From: Natronobacterium texcoconense
Lineage (GTDB): Archaea; Halobacteriota; Halobacteria; Halobacteriales; Natrialbaceae
Direction: 5' to 3'
DNA length: 64,000 bases
Assembly (NCBI RefSeq): GCF_900104065.1
Contig: NZ_FNLC01000001.1
Coordinates: 930,001 to 994,000 of the forward strand
Every line of letters begins with the position of its first letter. Position 1 is the stretch's first letter. Positions 8,041 to 16,859 of the stretch are shown here, piece after piece. The notes beneath the pieces were generated by a model. It saw only the letters and a program-made list of their open reading frames with translations. It was not told the origin of the DNA and ran no database searches. The position numbers and the translations under genes were made by a program.

Positions 8041-9198
8041 TTAGAAGCCCTTACCGAGCATTTCGCGGGCGATGACGTTCTTCTGGATCTCGCTGGTGCC
8101 CTCGTAGATCTGGGTGATCTTGGCGTCGCGGTAGAACCGTTCGACGGGGAAGTCGTCGACGTAGCCGGCGCCGCCGTGGATCTGGACGGCTTCGTTGGCG
8201 ACGTCGACGGCGACGCGGGAGGCGTACTCTTTGGCCATCGACGCGAGCTTGGTGATGTCTTCGCCCTGGTCGACGTTCCAGGCGGCCTTGTACGTCAGGT
8301 TGCGGGCGGCCTCGGTGTCGGTCGCCATCTCCGCGAGCTTGTGCTGGATGGCCTGGAACTCCGAGATCGACTGGCCGAACTGTTCGCGGTCCTGTGCGTA
8401 CTCGAGGGCGGCGCGCGTGGCACCTTTCGCGATACCGACGCCCTGTGCGGCGACGGCGGTTCGGGTTTCGTCGAAGAACTGCATCTGCTGCATGAACGCG
8501 GCGTCTTTGGTTCCGACGAGGTTCTCCTCGGGGACGCGGACGTTGTCGAAGATGACCTCGGCGGTGTCGGACGAGCGGATACCCAGTTTGCCGGTGATCT
8601 TCTCGGTTTTGACGCCGTCGCGGTCGGTTTCGACGACGATCTGGCTGAAGCCGTTGTAGCGGCCCTCGGCGTCGGGGTTGGTCTTTGCGAGGACGACGAG
8701 GAAGTCGGCGACGGTGCCGTTGGTGATCCACATCTTGTTGCCGTTGAGCACCCACTCGTCGCCGTCTTTCTCGGCGCGCGTCGAGACCGAGGAGACGTCC
8801 GAGCCGGTGTCGGGTTCGGAGATCGCGGCACCCGAGATCTTCTCGCCCAGTGCGACGGGCTCGAGGAAGCGTTCCTTCTGGTCTTCGGTACCGAAGTTCA
8901 TGATCGCCTCACAGCCGAAGGAGGTGGAGACGATCGACAGCGCGATACCGGGGTCGTAGGAGAACAGTTCCTCGGTGATGATCGCGGTGTCGAGGATCGA
9001 GTAGCCAGCACCGCCGTACTCCATCGGGATGTACGACCCGGTCAGACCCATCTCGGCGGCCTTGTCGATGACGTCGTGGGGATATTTCTCTTCCTCGTCG
9101 TACTCGCCGGCGACGGGGACGATTTCGTTCTCCGCGAATCGCTGTACTTCTTCGCGAATCTGTTGCTGTTCTTCGGTGAGTCCGAATTCCATAGACAT
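8041..9198 (-). CDS. Acyl-CoA dehydrogenase
   Basis: A 385-residue FAD-dependent acyl-CoA dehydrogenase, full length for the family, catalysing the first alpha,beta-dehydrogenation in fatty-acid or branched-acid beta-oxidation. The helical N-terminal domain begins FGLTEEQQ. The middle domain holds the SEPDTGSD and WITNG signatures. The C-terminal helical domain ends with YEGTSEIQ, whose glutamate (about 366) is the usual catalytic base. It is divergent from the hydroxyacyl-CoA dehydrogenase/enoyl-CoA hydratase gene across a shared promoter region, so the two steps are likely co-regulated. Chain-length preference cannot be read from the sequence. Confidence 0.92.
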   Translation of the reverse strand: MSMEFGLTEEQQQIREEVQRFAENEIVPVAGEYDEEEKYPHDVIDKAAEMGLTGSYIPMEYGGAGYSILDTAIITEELFSYDPGIALSIVSTSFGCEAIMNFGTEDQKERFLEPVALGEKISGAAISEPDTGSDVSSVSTRAEKDGDEWVLNGNKMWITNGTVADFLVVLAKTNPDAEGRYNGFSQIVVETDRDGVKTEKITGKLGIRSSDTAEVIFDNVRVPEENLVGTKDAAFMQQMQFFDETRTAVAAQGVGIAKGATRAALEYAQDREQFGQSISEFQAIQHKLAEMATDTEAARNLTYKAAWNVDQGEDITKLASMAKEYASRVAVDVANEAVQIHGGAGYVDDFPVERFYRDAKITQIYEGTSEIQKNVIAREMLGKGF

Positions 9199-9307
9199 TA
9201 CTTACCGAGCGATCGATAAAGACCTTTGTAACCAGATATAAACTGAATTGTAGTTTGGTTTACGAAATAGGGAAACGTTCAAACCGGTGCCCATCGCATG
9301 TTTGCCC

Positions 9308-11281
9308 ATGGAGCTCGAAGACATCAACACCGTCGCAGTTCTCGGTGCTGGAAACATGGGCCACGGTATCGCGGAAGTCGCCGCGATGGCTGGCTACGAC
9401 GTGAACATGCGCGACATCAAAGAGGAGTTCGTCCAGGACGGCTACGACCAGATCGAGTGGTCGCTGGGCAAACTCGCCGAAAACGACCAGCTCAGCGAGG
9501 ACGAAGCTGACGCCGCTCTCGAGCGCGTCACGCCGCTGGTCGACATGGAGGAAGCGGTCTCGGACGCCGACGTCATCATCGAGGCCGTCCCCGAGAAGAT
9601 GGAGATCAAGAAGGACGTCTACGGCGACGTCGAGGAGCACGCCCCCGACCGCGCCATCTTCGCGACGAACACTTCGAGCCTCTCGATCACGGAACTCGCG
9701 GACGTCACGGACCGCCCCGAGCAGTTCTGTGGTATGCACTTCTTTAACCCGCCGGTCCGGATGCCGCTCGTCGAGGTCATCTCCGGTGCCGAAAGCGCCG
9801 AGGAGACCCTCGACGTGATCGAGGATCTCGCCGATGACTTCGGCAAGTCGCCGGTTCGCGTCCACAAGGACGCGCCCGGTTTCATCGTCAACCGCATCCT
9901 CGTTCCCCTGATGAACGAGGCCTCCTGGCTCGTCTCCGAGGACGAGGCGACCATCGCCGAGGTCGACTCGACCACGAAGTACGGCATGGGACTGCCGATG
10001 GGGAGCTTCGAACTCGGTGACCAGGTCGGCAACGACGTCAGCTACCACGTCCTCGAGTACATGCACGAGGTACTCGGCGACGCCTACGAGCCCGCGCCCC
10101 TGCTCGAGGAGAAAGTCGAGAACGAGGAACTCGGCAAGAAGACCGGCAAGGGCTTCTACGACTACGAGGACGGCGAGGGCGTCGACATCCCGACCGACGA
10201 GCAGTCCGAACTCGTCGAGGAGCGTCTGCTGGCTTCGATGGCAAACGAGGTCGCCAAGCTGATCGGCGGCGATGTCGCCCCGCCCGAATCGATCGACGAG
10301 GCCGTCCAGCTCGGTGCCGGCTTCCCCGACGGTCCCGTCAAGCAGGTCGACGAGTACGGCCTCGACGACTTGCTCTCCGTGCTCGAGGAGGCCTACGAGG
10401 AGACGGGCCACGAGCGCTACGAGCCCGCCGACTTCCTCGCGGAACGCGCCGACGAGGGTGGCTTCTACGAGAGCGACGAAGGCGACGACGGCGTCGACTT
10501 CGAGGCAATCCGCATCGAGTACCCCGGTGACATGGTGGGCCACATCGTCCTCGACCGCCCACACCGCATGAACACCATCAGCGACGAACTGCTCGAGGAG
10601 CTCTCGGCTGCGGTCGACCTGCTCGAGGAGGACGACGAGATTCGCTCGATCCTCGTCACCGGCGAGGGCGACAAGGCCTTCTCCGCTGGCGCTGACGTCC
10701 AGAGCATGGCCGGCAGCGGCGCCGACCCGATCGAGGGCCAGGAGCTCTCCCGTGCGGGCCAGCAGGCCTTCGGCGAACTCGAGTCCTGTGAGATGCCCGT
10801 CGTCGCCGGGATCGACGGCTACTGTCTCGGTGGCGGGATGGAACTGGCGACCTGTGCGGACATGCGCGTCGCCAGCGAGCGGTCGGAGTTCGGCCAGCCC
10901 GAACTCGACCTCGGCCTGATTCCGGGCTGGGGCGGCACCCAGCGACTCAAGCACATCGTCGGTGAAGGCCGCGCGAAGGAGATCATCCTCACCGCGGAGC
11001 GCTACGAGGCCGAGACGATGGCAGACTACGGCTTCGTCAACGAAATCGTCGACAACGACGACCTCGAGGACCGCGCGCTCGAACTGGCGACCGACCTCGC
11101 CGGCGGCCCGCCGATCGCCCAGAAGTTCACCAAGCGCGCCTTCCTCGCCGGCCGCGACGACACCGACGCCGGCCTCGAGTACGAGGCTTCCGCGTTCGGT
11201 CACCTGATGGCGACCGACGACCTCATGGAGGGTATCACGGCCTTCATGGGTGACGGCGAGCCGAACTTCGAGGGGAAGTGA
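9308..11281 (+). CDS. 3-hydroxyacyl-CoA dehydrogenase / enoyl-CoA hydratase fusion
   Basis: A 657-residue bifunctional beta-oxidation protein. The N-terminal 3-hydroxyacyl-CoA dehydrogenase NAD domain has VLGAGNMG (Gly13/15/18) and HFFNPPV. Its C-terminal domains run to about residue 385. A crotonase (enoyl-CoA hydratase/isomerase) domain follows from about 400 to the end, with FSAGAD, GGGMELA and QPELDLGLIPGWGGTQ. The order dehydrogenase-then-crotonase is the reverse of bacterial FadB, as in other archaeal fusions. The ATG at 9308 was chosen over an upstream GTG at 9287 because the Rossmann strand begins directly after it. With the divergent acyl-CoA dehydrogenase this covers three consecutive steps. 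Confidence 0.93.
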   Translation: MELEDINTVAVLGAGNMGHGIAEVAAMAGYDVNMRDIKEEFVQDGYDQIEWSLGKLAENDQLSEDEADAALERVTPLVDMEEAVSDADVIIEAVPEKMEIKKDVYGDVEEHAPDRAIFATNTSSLSITELADVTDRPEQFCGMHFFNPPVRMPLVEVISGAESAEETLDVIEDLADDFGKSPVRVHKDAPGFIVNRILVPLMNEASWLVSEDEATIAEVDSTTKYGMGLPMGSFELGDQVGNDVSYHVLEYMHEVLGDAYEPAPLLEEKVENEELGKKTGKGFYDYEDGEGVDIPTDEQSELVEERLLASMANEVAKLIGGDVAPPESIDEAVQLGAGFPDGPVKQVDEYGLDDLLSVLEEAYEETGHERYEPADFLAERADEGGFYESDEGDDGVDFEAIRIEYPGDMVGHIVLDRPHRMNTISDELLEELSAAVDLLEEDDEIRSILVTGEGDKAFSAGADVQSMAGSGADPIEGQELSRAGQQAFGELESCEMPVVAGIDGYCLGGGMELATCADMRVASERSEFGQPELDLGLIPGWGGTQRLKHIVGEGRAKEIILTAERYEAETMADYGFVNEIVDNDDLEDRALELATDLAGGPPIAQKFTKRAFLAGRDDTDAGLEYEASAFGHLMATDDLMEGITAFMGDGEPNFEGK

Positions 11282-11346
11282 GGCGAGCGTCGAAAGACGA
11301 GCGCAGCGAGTCTTTCGGAAGGGAGCCGGAGTTCGAAGGCAAGTAA
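11258..11346 (+). repeat. Duplicated 3' gene end flanking a stem-loop
   Basis: The last seven codons and stop of the fusion gene (EPNFEGK-stop, 11258-11281) recur as EPEFEGK-stop at 11323-11346, 65 nt downstream and out of frame with the gene. Between the copies lies a hairpin (CGAAAGAC/GTCTTTCG arms, 11291-11317). This looks like an insertion with duplication of the gene end. It could also supply a terminator. Confidence 0.55.
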
Positions 11347-11397
11347 GCGACTCGACCGAGGATCGGACAGTCGCTCAATTTCCCGTTTTGTTCCCTT

Positions 11398-12171
11398 TCA
11401 GTCGCGTTTTCGGGCACTTAGCGAGATGCTTTTCACGCCGTACTTCTGACAGGCGTTCGCCGCTCGCTCGGAGGTGAACTCGTAGTCTGTGTTTTCCTGG
11501 ACCATGGAGACGTCGAAGCTGGCCGTCTCGACCATGTCGGTGTAGCGATCGACCTGTTCGGCACCACCGATGCAGGCCGCCCACAGGTCCGCATCGCTCT
11601 TGATGCTCTCCGGCAACTGTTCGGCGCTGATGATATCCGAAACGGCGAGTCGGCCTCCGGGACGCAGCACTCGAGCGGCCTCCTCGAAGACTCGCTCTTT
11701 CTCGGCGGAGAGGTTGATCACGCCGTTCGAGATCACGACGTCGAACGATTCGTCTTCGAACGGGAGGTCTTCGATGTATCCCTGGCGGAACTCGACGTTG
11801 TGAAATCCGTTCTCCGCCGCGAGGGTTCTGGCCTTCTCGACCTGTTCTGGAGTCATGTCCACGCCGGTGACCGTTCCGGTCTCGGTTACGTGCAGGCCCG
11901 CGACGAACGCGTCCATCCCCGATCCGCTCCCGAGGTCGAGCACCGTCTCGCGCGGTTCGAGGCTCGCCAGTTCGAAGGGATAGCCGACGCCCGCGAACGA
12001 CTCGATCGCCGCGTCCGGAACGTAGTACAGGTCGTCGGGGTCGTAGCCGAGGCGTTCGGCGAGTTTCCGACCGGTCTCGAAGTGAAACTCCGCGTCGGCG
12101 GTTTCTGCGACGTCGCGATACATCGACTTGACCTCGTGTTCGAGTTTCTCCGTGTCGAGTGATTCGTTCAT
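11398..12171 (-). CDS. ArsM-like SAM-dependent methyltransferase
   Basis: A 257-residue class I methyltransferase related to arsenite methyltransferases. SAM motif I is VLDLGSGSGMD (about 77-87), followed by GVDMTPEQVEKA and later motifs including SNGVINL and RVLRPGGRLAVSDI. ArsM enzymes need cysteines in a CYGCG-like motif before motif I, but here that site reads FAGVG. Only Cys200 (WAACIGGAE) and Cys241 remain, so arsenic methylation is doubtful. The ATG at 12171 follows a GGTGA Shine-Dalgarno-like sequence; a GTG at 12180 is the alternative. It follows the OsmC gene by about 12 nt and is surely in its operon. Confidence 0.75.
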   Translation of the reverse strand: MNESLDTEKLEHEVKSMYRDVAETADAEFHFETGRKLAERLGYDPDDLYYVPDAAIESFAGVGYPFELASLEPRETVLDLGSGSGMDAFVAGLHVTETGTVTGVDMTPEQVEKARTLAAENGFHNVEFRQGYIEDLPFEDESFDVVISNGVINLSAEKERVFEEAARVLRPGGRLAVSDIISAEQLPESIKSDADLWAACIGGAEQVDRYTDMVETASFDVSMVQENTDYEFTSERAANACQKYGVKSISLSARKRD

Positions 12172-12183
12172 CGAACTCACCGG

Positions 12184-12789
12184 TTAGTCGTCGCCCGTCA
12201 CCTGAGCGGGCGTATTGATGGTCATTTCGACGTCTTGATCGAACGAGAGGAGTGTGTAGACGGGTGCTCGGCGCGCCCACTCGTCGATCAGTTCTTCGTC
12301 GAGGTCCGCACCGTCGATCTCGATTTCGGCAGTCAGATTCTCGAAGACCGAGTCGGACGCTTCGAGCCCTTCGAGACTGAACAGCACCGCCGGATCGAAA
12401 TCAGTCCGGACGCGCGTTCGGAGGTCGTCGATCTCGACGTTGTTGGCGGCGGCGTTGATGCTGATACCGACGTTGATACAGGCAGCGAGGGCCGACAGCG
12501 CGACTTCGATCGGTTCCATCCGGTCTGTCGCGCCGATCCATCCGCCAGCGTCCAGTACTTCCTTCCAGCCGCCGTATAGAAGCGTGTACTCGCGGGTTTC
12601 GCGACTGATCGTCTCGCCACCGAGGTCGTAGCTGTCGATCTTTGCCAGGCTGTGTGCGGCCGTCCCCTCGTAGGTTGCGGACGCTCCGAGGCCAAACTGG
12701 ACCGCTTCTGGCTCGTTCGCTGCATGTTCGGCGAACCCCTCGAGCGTTTCGAGGTCGATACCGTGTGCAGTTTGTTGATCGTTAGTCAT
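12184..12789 (-). CDS. OsmC family protein
   Basis: A 201-residue OsmC/Ohr-fold protein. The core helix carries LSALAACINVGIS with Cys104, matching the first peroxidatic cysteine of the family. The position of the second family cysteine appears as RAPVY, so the protein has only one cysteine and cannot form the usual intramolecular disulfide. A thiol-dependent or non-peroxidatic role is possible. It is the first gene of a two-gene operon with the methyltransferase and lies downstream of a FilR1-like regulator gene, on the same strand. Confidence 0.82.
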   Translation of the reverse strand: MTNDQQTAHGIDLETLEGFAEHAANEPEAVQFGLGASATYEGTAAHSLAKIDSYDLGGETISRETREYTLLYGGWKEVLDAGGWIGATDRMEPIEVALSALAACINVGISINAAANNVEIDDLRTRVRTDFDPAVLFSLEGLEASDSVFENLTAEIEIDGADLDEELIDEWARRAPVYTLLSFDQDVEMTINTPAQVTGDD

Positions 12790-12854
12790 TCTCGTATCAC
12801 TTCCCGGCGAAAGAAGCTACGAATCCGACAGTGTTGTAGCTATTTTGTGACGTT

Positions 12855-12871
12855 TCGGCAGTCACTGCCGA
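12855..12871. promoter_or_regulatory. 17-bp palindrome upstream of the OsmC operon
   Basis: TCGGCAGT-C-ACTGCCGA is a perfect palindrome about 66-82 nt upstream of the OsmC start and just upstream of an AT-rich TATA-like element (minus strand CAAAATAG, near 12845). The position suits binding by the neighbouring HTH regulator. This is an inference. Confidence 0.45.
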
Positions 12872-13018
12872 TCTTGCACCCCCTGCAACCGAATCGACGG
12901 TTTCCAGTCGATACACCGAACTCCCTTCTCGTGGACTCGTCCGGTCTGCTGTACCGATTTTCCGGAGAACTGCGACTCGTTCTGCGGTTGCGCCGTCGGT
13001 GACTGACAGCAGTCCGTA

Positions 13019-13843
13019 CTACTCGACGATCTGTTGTGGGTCGACCGGCCGAGCGTCGGACGTGTAGCTCTCGTATACCGACTCCGCCCACTCGCGGACC
13101 ACCGGTACGTCGGTATCGATCACTGCCTGAACCGTGCCGCTGTCCTGCTCGTAACAGCTGATAGCGACGCGCTCGTCGAGGAGACCGGTTCCGTACTGTG
13201 GCAGTTTGTCGTGCTCCAGAACCGTGAAATTGTCCTGTTGCAGCATCTCCGAACTGCGATCCGGGTACGTCGAGAGAAAGTACGTATGGCAGTTCGGCCG
13301 GTCGATCAACGTGACGTCCACGCCGTCGTCGATCAGTCGATACAGGAGGTCGAGACAGGGCTCCATCAGCGCGACCTCTGGTCGAAGAAATCGTAACGTG
13401 GTCGTCGTCCGGAGAAGCGACTCGAATCGGTTCACCGGACGATACGGAGCATCGGGCTCGGCAGTGGTTACGGTTAGATCCGCCCACGCCTCGGTCGAAA
13501 GCTCGCTGATCTCGTCGGGGAGCCAGTCCCAGACGTCACGCAACTTGCGCTCGGTCTCGACCCGTTCGATCAGGTCCTCCATTCCGGCCGCGATAGCCTC
13601 TCCCAGCCGAGTCGCCAGATACTGGTAGCCGTCCTTGCGGATCCAGACACGATCATCGAACTCGTCCAGCGTCCGACGCATCGTCGACGAGGAGACGCCA
13701 GTCAACTCGCAGAGCTCGGAGCGACTCCGGGGCCGTTCCGTCAGTGCGACGAGCGCCGGGATGCGGTGTTCGGACCGTGCGAGATACGCGATATCACCGG
13801 TTGGCGAGTCGCTAGGATAGTGGCGTGCGTTATCAACGCCCAT
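13019..13843 (-). CDS. Winged-HTH transcriptional regulator, FilR1-like
   Basis: A 274-residue haloarchaeal regulator. An N-terminal winged HTH (about residues 25-80, with LCELTGVSSSTMRRTLDEF) is followed by an alpha/beta domain of the type found in methanogenesis regulatory protein FilR1 and many haloarchaeal regulators (LRFLRPEVALMEP...VTLIDRPNCHTYFLS). The second domain probably senses a small ligand. The gene lies 229 nt upstream of the OsmC/methyltransferase operon on the same strand and is the best candidate for its control. Confidence 0.8.
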   Translation of the reverse strand: MGVDNARHYPSDSPTGDIAYLARSEHRIPALVALTERPRSRSELCELTGVSSSTMRRTLDEFDDRVWIRKDGYQYLATRLGEAIAAGMEDLIERVETERKLRDVWDWLPDEISELSTEAWADLTVTTAEPDAPYRPVNRFESLLRTTTTLRFLRPEVALMEPCLDLLYRLIDDGVDVTLIDRPNCHTYFLSTYPDRSSEMLQQDNFTVLEHDKLPQYGTGLLDERVAISCYEQDSGTVQAVIDTDVPVVREWAESVYESYTSDARPVDPQQIVE

Positions 13844-13949
13844 GTTACTCGTACGCGGAGAAGTACGAAAACTATTGGGCTAACTCTTGTGGCGGTCGAT
13901 GGATAAAGCCGTGAAACCGGTCGATGGAATCCAGCGAGCGACGTATCGT

Positions 13950-14027
13950 ACGGACCGCTGTCAGTCATCGTCGATGCAACCGCAGGACTGTTCGCGGTTG
14001 CATCCGCAAATCGCTACAGCAATCCGT
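13950..14027. repeat. 78-nt palindromic intergenic repeat, copy A
   Basis: A 78-nt imperfect palindrome. The perfect inner hairpin with 11-bp arms (GATGCAACCGC, 13973-14004) sits exactly at its centre, and the outer ends read ACGGA-YY-GCTGT inward from both sides. The length equals copy B (40938-41015), with which it shares the 13-mer ACGGATTGCTGTA. It lies just downstream of the second acyl-CoA dehydrogenase and could also act as its terminator. Confidence 0.65.
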
Positions 14028-14047
14028 CTCAGCACGCCCGACACGTG

Positions 14048-15199
14048 CTACGGCGCCTGCCCGTAGATCAGGTTCCGCTGGATCTCGTTTGCCCCTTCGT
14101 AGATGACCGGAATGCGGGCGTCGCGATAGGTGCGAGCGATCCGTCGCTCGTCGAGAACGGAGCGGCCACCGTGGAACTGCATCCCTTGCTCGGAGACGCC
14201 GACGGCAGTCTCGGTCGCCTTCGTCTTCGCCATCGCAGCCCAGTAGCCGGCGTTCTCGCCCTCCTGAACTTTCTCGCAGGCACGCCAGGCCAGCGCTCGA
14301 GCGCTCTCGAACTCGAGTAACATATCGGCGAGACCGTGCTGGACGGCCTGGAACTCGTTTATCGTCCGGCCGAACTCCTCGCGGTCGTGGGTGAACTCCC
14401 AGGCTTCCTCGAGGGCGGCCGCGGCGATGCCGAGTCCGTGGCCGGCGACGACGACTCGGCCGTGGTTGAAAAACTCCGCGAGCATCCAGAACCCCGCGCC
14501 CTCGGTGCCGATCAGGTTCTCCTCGGGGATCCGGCAGTCGTCGAACTCGACGTGGGCCTGCTTCGAGGCGCGCATCGCCATCTTCTCGGGGATGTGTTCG
14601 GCCTCGTAGCCGTCGGCGTCGGTCGGGACGATGAACATCGAGTGGTTGCCGTACCGGTTCTCCTCGTCGTCGCCCGTGCGGGCGTAGAGGGTGATCCAGT
14701 CGGCCTCGACGCCGTTGCCGATCCAGTACTTCTCGCCGTTGATGACCCACTCGTCTCCCTCCTTTTCGGCGCGCGTTTGCATCCCCGCGAGGTCGCTTCC
14801 GGTGTCGGGTTCCGAGACGGCCAGTCCCGAGAGCTGGTCGCCCTCTGCGACCGGCCGGAGGTACTCCTCGCACTGCTCGTCGCTGCCGTACTCGTAGGTG
14901 ATCTCACAGCCGAAACTCGCGAGTTGCAGCGTCAGCGCGATACCGGCGTCGGCCCGGTAGAACTCTTCGGTGATTGCGAGCAACTGGGGGAGGTCGAGCC
15001 CGCGGCCGCCCCATTTCTCGGGGATGTCCTGGGCGACGAGGTTCGCCTCCTGGCCGGCTTCGAGGATCTCGTGGGGGTACTCACCCGAACTGAAATACTC
15101 CTCGGCGTTCGGACGGATGTGCTCGTCGGCGAATTCGCGGGCTTCGGCCTTTATCTCGTGTGCGTTCTCCGGGACGATGCTGTCGTCGAGTGGCTCCAT
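14048..15199 (-). CDS. Acyl-CoA dehydrogenase, second paralog
   Basis: A 383-residue acyl-CoA dehydrogenase of the same architecture as the enzyme at 8041-9198 but clearly diverged. It has the SEPDTGSD and WIGNGVEADW middle-domain signatures and a C-terminal YEGANEIQ, whose glutamate (about 368) is the likely catalytic base. It probably oxidises a different acyl-CoA. No other beta-oxidation gene is adjacent. A palindromic repeat follows the stop codon. Confidence 0.9.
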   Translation of the reverse strand: MEPLDDSIVPENAHEIKAEAREFADEHIRPNAEEYFSSGEYPHEILEAGQEANLVAQDIPEKWGGRGLDLPQLLAITEEFYRADAGIALTLQLASFGCEITYEYGSDEQCEEYLRPVAEGDQLSGLAVSEPDTGSDLAGMQTRAEKEGDEWVINGEKYWIGNGVEADWITLYARTGDDEENRYGNHSMFIVPTDADGYEAEHIPEKMAMRASKQAHVEFDDCRIPEENLIGTEGAGFWMLAEFFNHGRVVVAGHGLGIAAAALEEAWEFTHDREEFGRTINEFQAVQHGLADMLLEFESARALAWRACEKVQEGENAGYWAAMAKTKATETAVGVSEQGMQFHGGRSVLDERRIARTYRDARIPVIYEGANEIQRNLIYGQAP

Positions 15200-15297
15200 A
15201 CCTCTCGGACCACGTCCAGCCGAAAATAGTCGGGGCCGTCATTGAAAGCCGTGAGAATCGGGACACTCGAGTTGACTCTTCGATGTACGAATCGACG

Positions 15298-15678
15298 TCA
15301 CCGGAGCAACTGGATTAGTTCCTCTTCGTCGGCGGACGCGTCGATCTGTCGGTCGAGTCGATGAATGTCCCAGGCGACGTCGCTGACGAGATGGACGTAG
15401 AGAACGACACCGGTAAGGATCGCGAGGGAGACGCTCGCGACGGCGAGGAAGGCAACGAAGACGCCAGCGATCAGGAGGTGGCTCAACAGCCTCGAGAGGA
15501 CGCCGACGTCGCCCCGGCCGAAGATTCGACTCTGGTCCGCGACGGCGGCGGTCGGGTTCTGGAGACAGAATCGGACCGCGTCCCAGCGACCGGTCTTGTA
15601 GCGTGCGATCAGGAAGTGATCGAGGTCGATCAGGACGCCGACTGCAATGCCGTAGCCGACGAGAACGACGGTCGGCAC
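15298..15678 (-). CDS. Membrane protein with DLDH motif, DUF457-like, start uncertain
   Basis: From the GTG at 15678 this gives 126 residues with four hydrophobic segments and the motif GVLIDLDHFL, reminiscent of membrane-bound YdjM/DUF457-type putative metal hydrolases. In-frame coding-like sequence continues upstream to 15774 and would add PIYSKHHAVAS plus a further apolar helix. Such histidines are expected at the N-terminus of this family. That extension has no ATG, GTG or TTG: it begins with GTA right after an in-frame TGA. Either an unusual start codon is used or the 5' end is damaged. Confidence 0.5.
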   Translation of the reverse strand: MPTVVLVGYGIAVGVLIDLDHFLIARYKTGRWDAVRFCLQNPTAAVADQSRIFGRGDVGVLSRLLSHLLIAGVFVAFLAVASVSLAILTGVVLYVHLVSDVAWDIHRLDRQIDASADEEELIQLLR

Positions 15679-15839
15679 GGTGTAGCCCAGGACGGTAATC
15701 GGCGACAGAACGACGGCGAGCGCGGCCGCGACGACGAGGGACGCGACTGCGTGGTGTTTCGAATAGATCGGTACTCACCTGTGCTCGAGGTCGACGTCGA
15801 CGTACTAAATCGTCCCGCCGTCTCTCACGGCAGTTCCCC

Positions 15840-16214
15840 TCACCCTGCAAAGCCCGAGAGCAACCACTCGTCGCCCTCCTCGTCGTCCGCGATACTCGGT
15901 GCGCTGACGAGGACGAACGCGCTCTCTTCGTCGCCGTTGCGGATCTGTCGGGTCGACTCCGGCGGAATCGAGAGCGCGTCGCCGGTCTCCATCTCGACGG
16001 GTTCGTCGTCGACGACGACCGTCGCCTCGCCCTCGATGAGGACGTAGACCTCCTCGTGGTCGTTGTCGGTGTGGTCGTGCGGTTTGCTCTTCCAGCCCGG
16101 GTCACAGCGAGCGACGGTCACGCCGACCTGATCGGTCTCGAGTGGGTCCGACAGGAAGTGCATCGCGCTCGAGACCTGGTCGACGTCCTCGTAGTTGACC
16201 TTTCGATAGCTCAT
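15840..16214 (-). CDS. Cupin domain protein
   Basis: A 124-residue single-domain cupin. Motif 1 is HDHTDNDHEEVYVLIEG and motif 2 is GDALSIPPESTRQIRN. The second metal-binding histidine of motif 2 is replaced, so metal binding relies on motif 1. Small cupins of this type bind or modify small molecules; the substrate cannot be inferred. It is separated from the neighbouring genes by short gaps and is on the same strand as NikR. Confidence 0.8.
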   Translation of the reverse strand: MSYRKVNYEDVDQVSSAMHFLSDPLETDQVGVTVARCDPGWKSKPHDHTDNDHEEVYVLIEGEATVVVDDEPVEMETGDALSIPPESTRQIRNGDEESAFVLVSAPSIADDEEGDEWLLSGFAG

Positions 16215-16286
16215 ACCACTACTTCGGCAGGAGGGCAGTAAAACTAGGCTCTCGCGTCAGACGTTACCGAGGGTTCGACGAACGGA

Positions 16287-16715
16287 TTATCGGCCCTGTG
16301 CGATCGGATCGAACTCGTCGACCGGGATGACCGAGTAGTCGACCGTCAGCGCGTCCTGGGTCGCGCGGATCTTGCCGACGAACGTCGAGATGTCCTCGAG
16401 TTCACCCTCGAGCACGAACAGTTCCATACAGTAGTGGTCGCCGACGTGGCTGTGGAAGTTCGAGGCGACGAGGTCCTCGTGTTCGTGGCGCAGGTGCATC
16501 ATGCGCTCTTCGACGCTGGTGGTCTCGTAGTCGAACAGGACCGTGACGATCCCCATCAGTTCTCGATCCTCGAGTCGGGTGTCCTCGAACTCGCCGAGCA
16601 GGTTCCGGGAGGCCTCGCGGACGACCTCGCTGCGGCCGGTGTAGCCGTGTTCGTCGGCGAACTGGTCGAGTCGCTCGAGGAGTTCGTCGGGCATCGAGAC
16701 GCTTACGACTGCCAT
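16287..16715 (-). CDS. nikR: NikR-type nickel-responsive regulator
   Basis: A 142-residue protein. The N-terminal ribbon-helix-helix DNA-binding domain ([22 protein letters not shown], then GRSEVVREA) is followed by the NikR ACT-like nickel-binding domain. The metal ligands are visible: a histidine in LRHEHEDL, then HSHVGDHYC, which matches the His-x-His...Cys site of NikR. It represses nickel uptake in other organisms, but no nickel transporter is in this window. The ATG at 16715 begins the RHH strand; a longer frame to 16829 is not needed. Divergent from the creatininase-family gene. Confidence 0.88.
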   Translation of the reverse strand: MAVVSVSMPDELLERLDQFADEHGYTGRSEVVREASRNLLGEFEDTRLEDRELMGIVTVLFDYETTSVEERMMHLRHEHEDLVASNFHSHVGDHYCMELFVLEGELEDISTFVGKIRATQDALTVDYSVIPVDEFDPIAQGR

Positions 16716-16859
16716 ATAATAACTCGGCCGCCATCGACTATTAACCTTTACTATCTTTTTCGTCTTCGCAGGGTGAACGGTCCGGGAACCGGGCCGAGAA
16801 CGGCTTCGACGAGCGATCGGAGCACACAACGTTTTGCGGCTTCATCGAGAGATGGGAGT

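Noticed and set aside
9260-11203. Long antisense open frame of 647 codons opposite the beta-oxidation fusion gene
   Set aside because: GC-rich DNA with strong third-position bias makes long antisense frames. The sense frame has clear conserved domains, and the antisense translation has none.
16716-16859. NikR operator between NikR and the creatininase gene
   Set aside because: Only weak AT-rich inverted pairs (TAATA/TATTA) are present, and nothing convincingly matches a NikR-type dyad.
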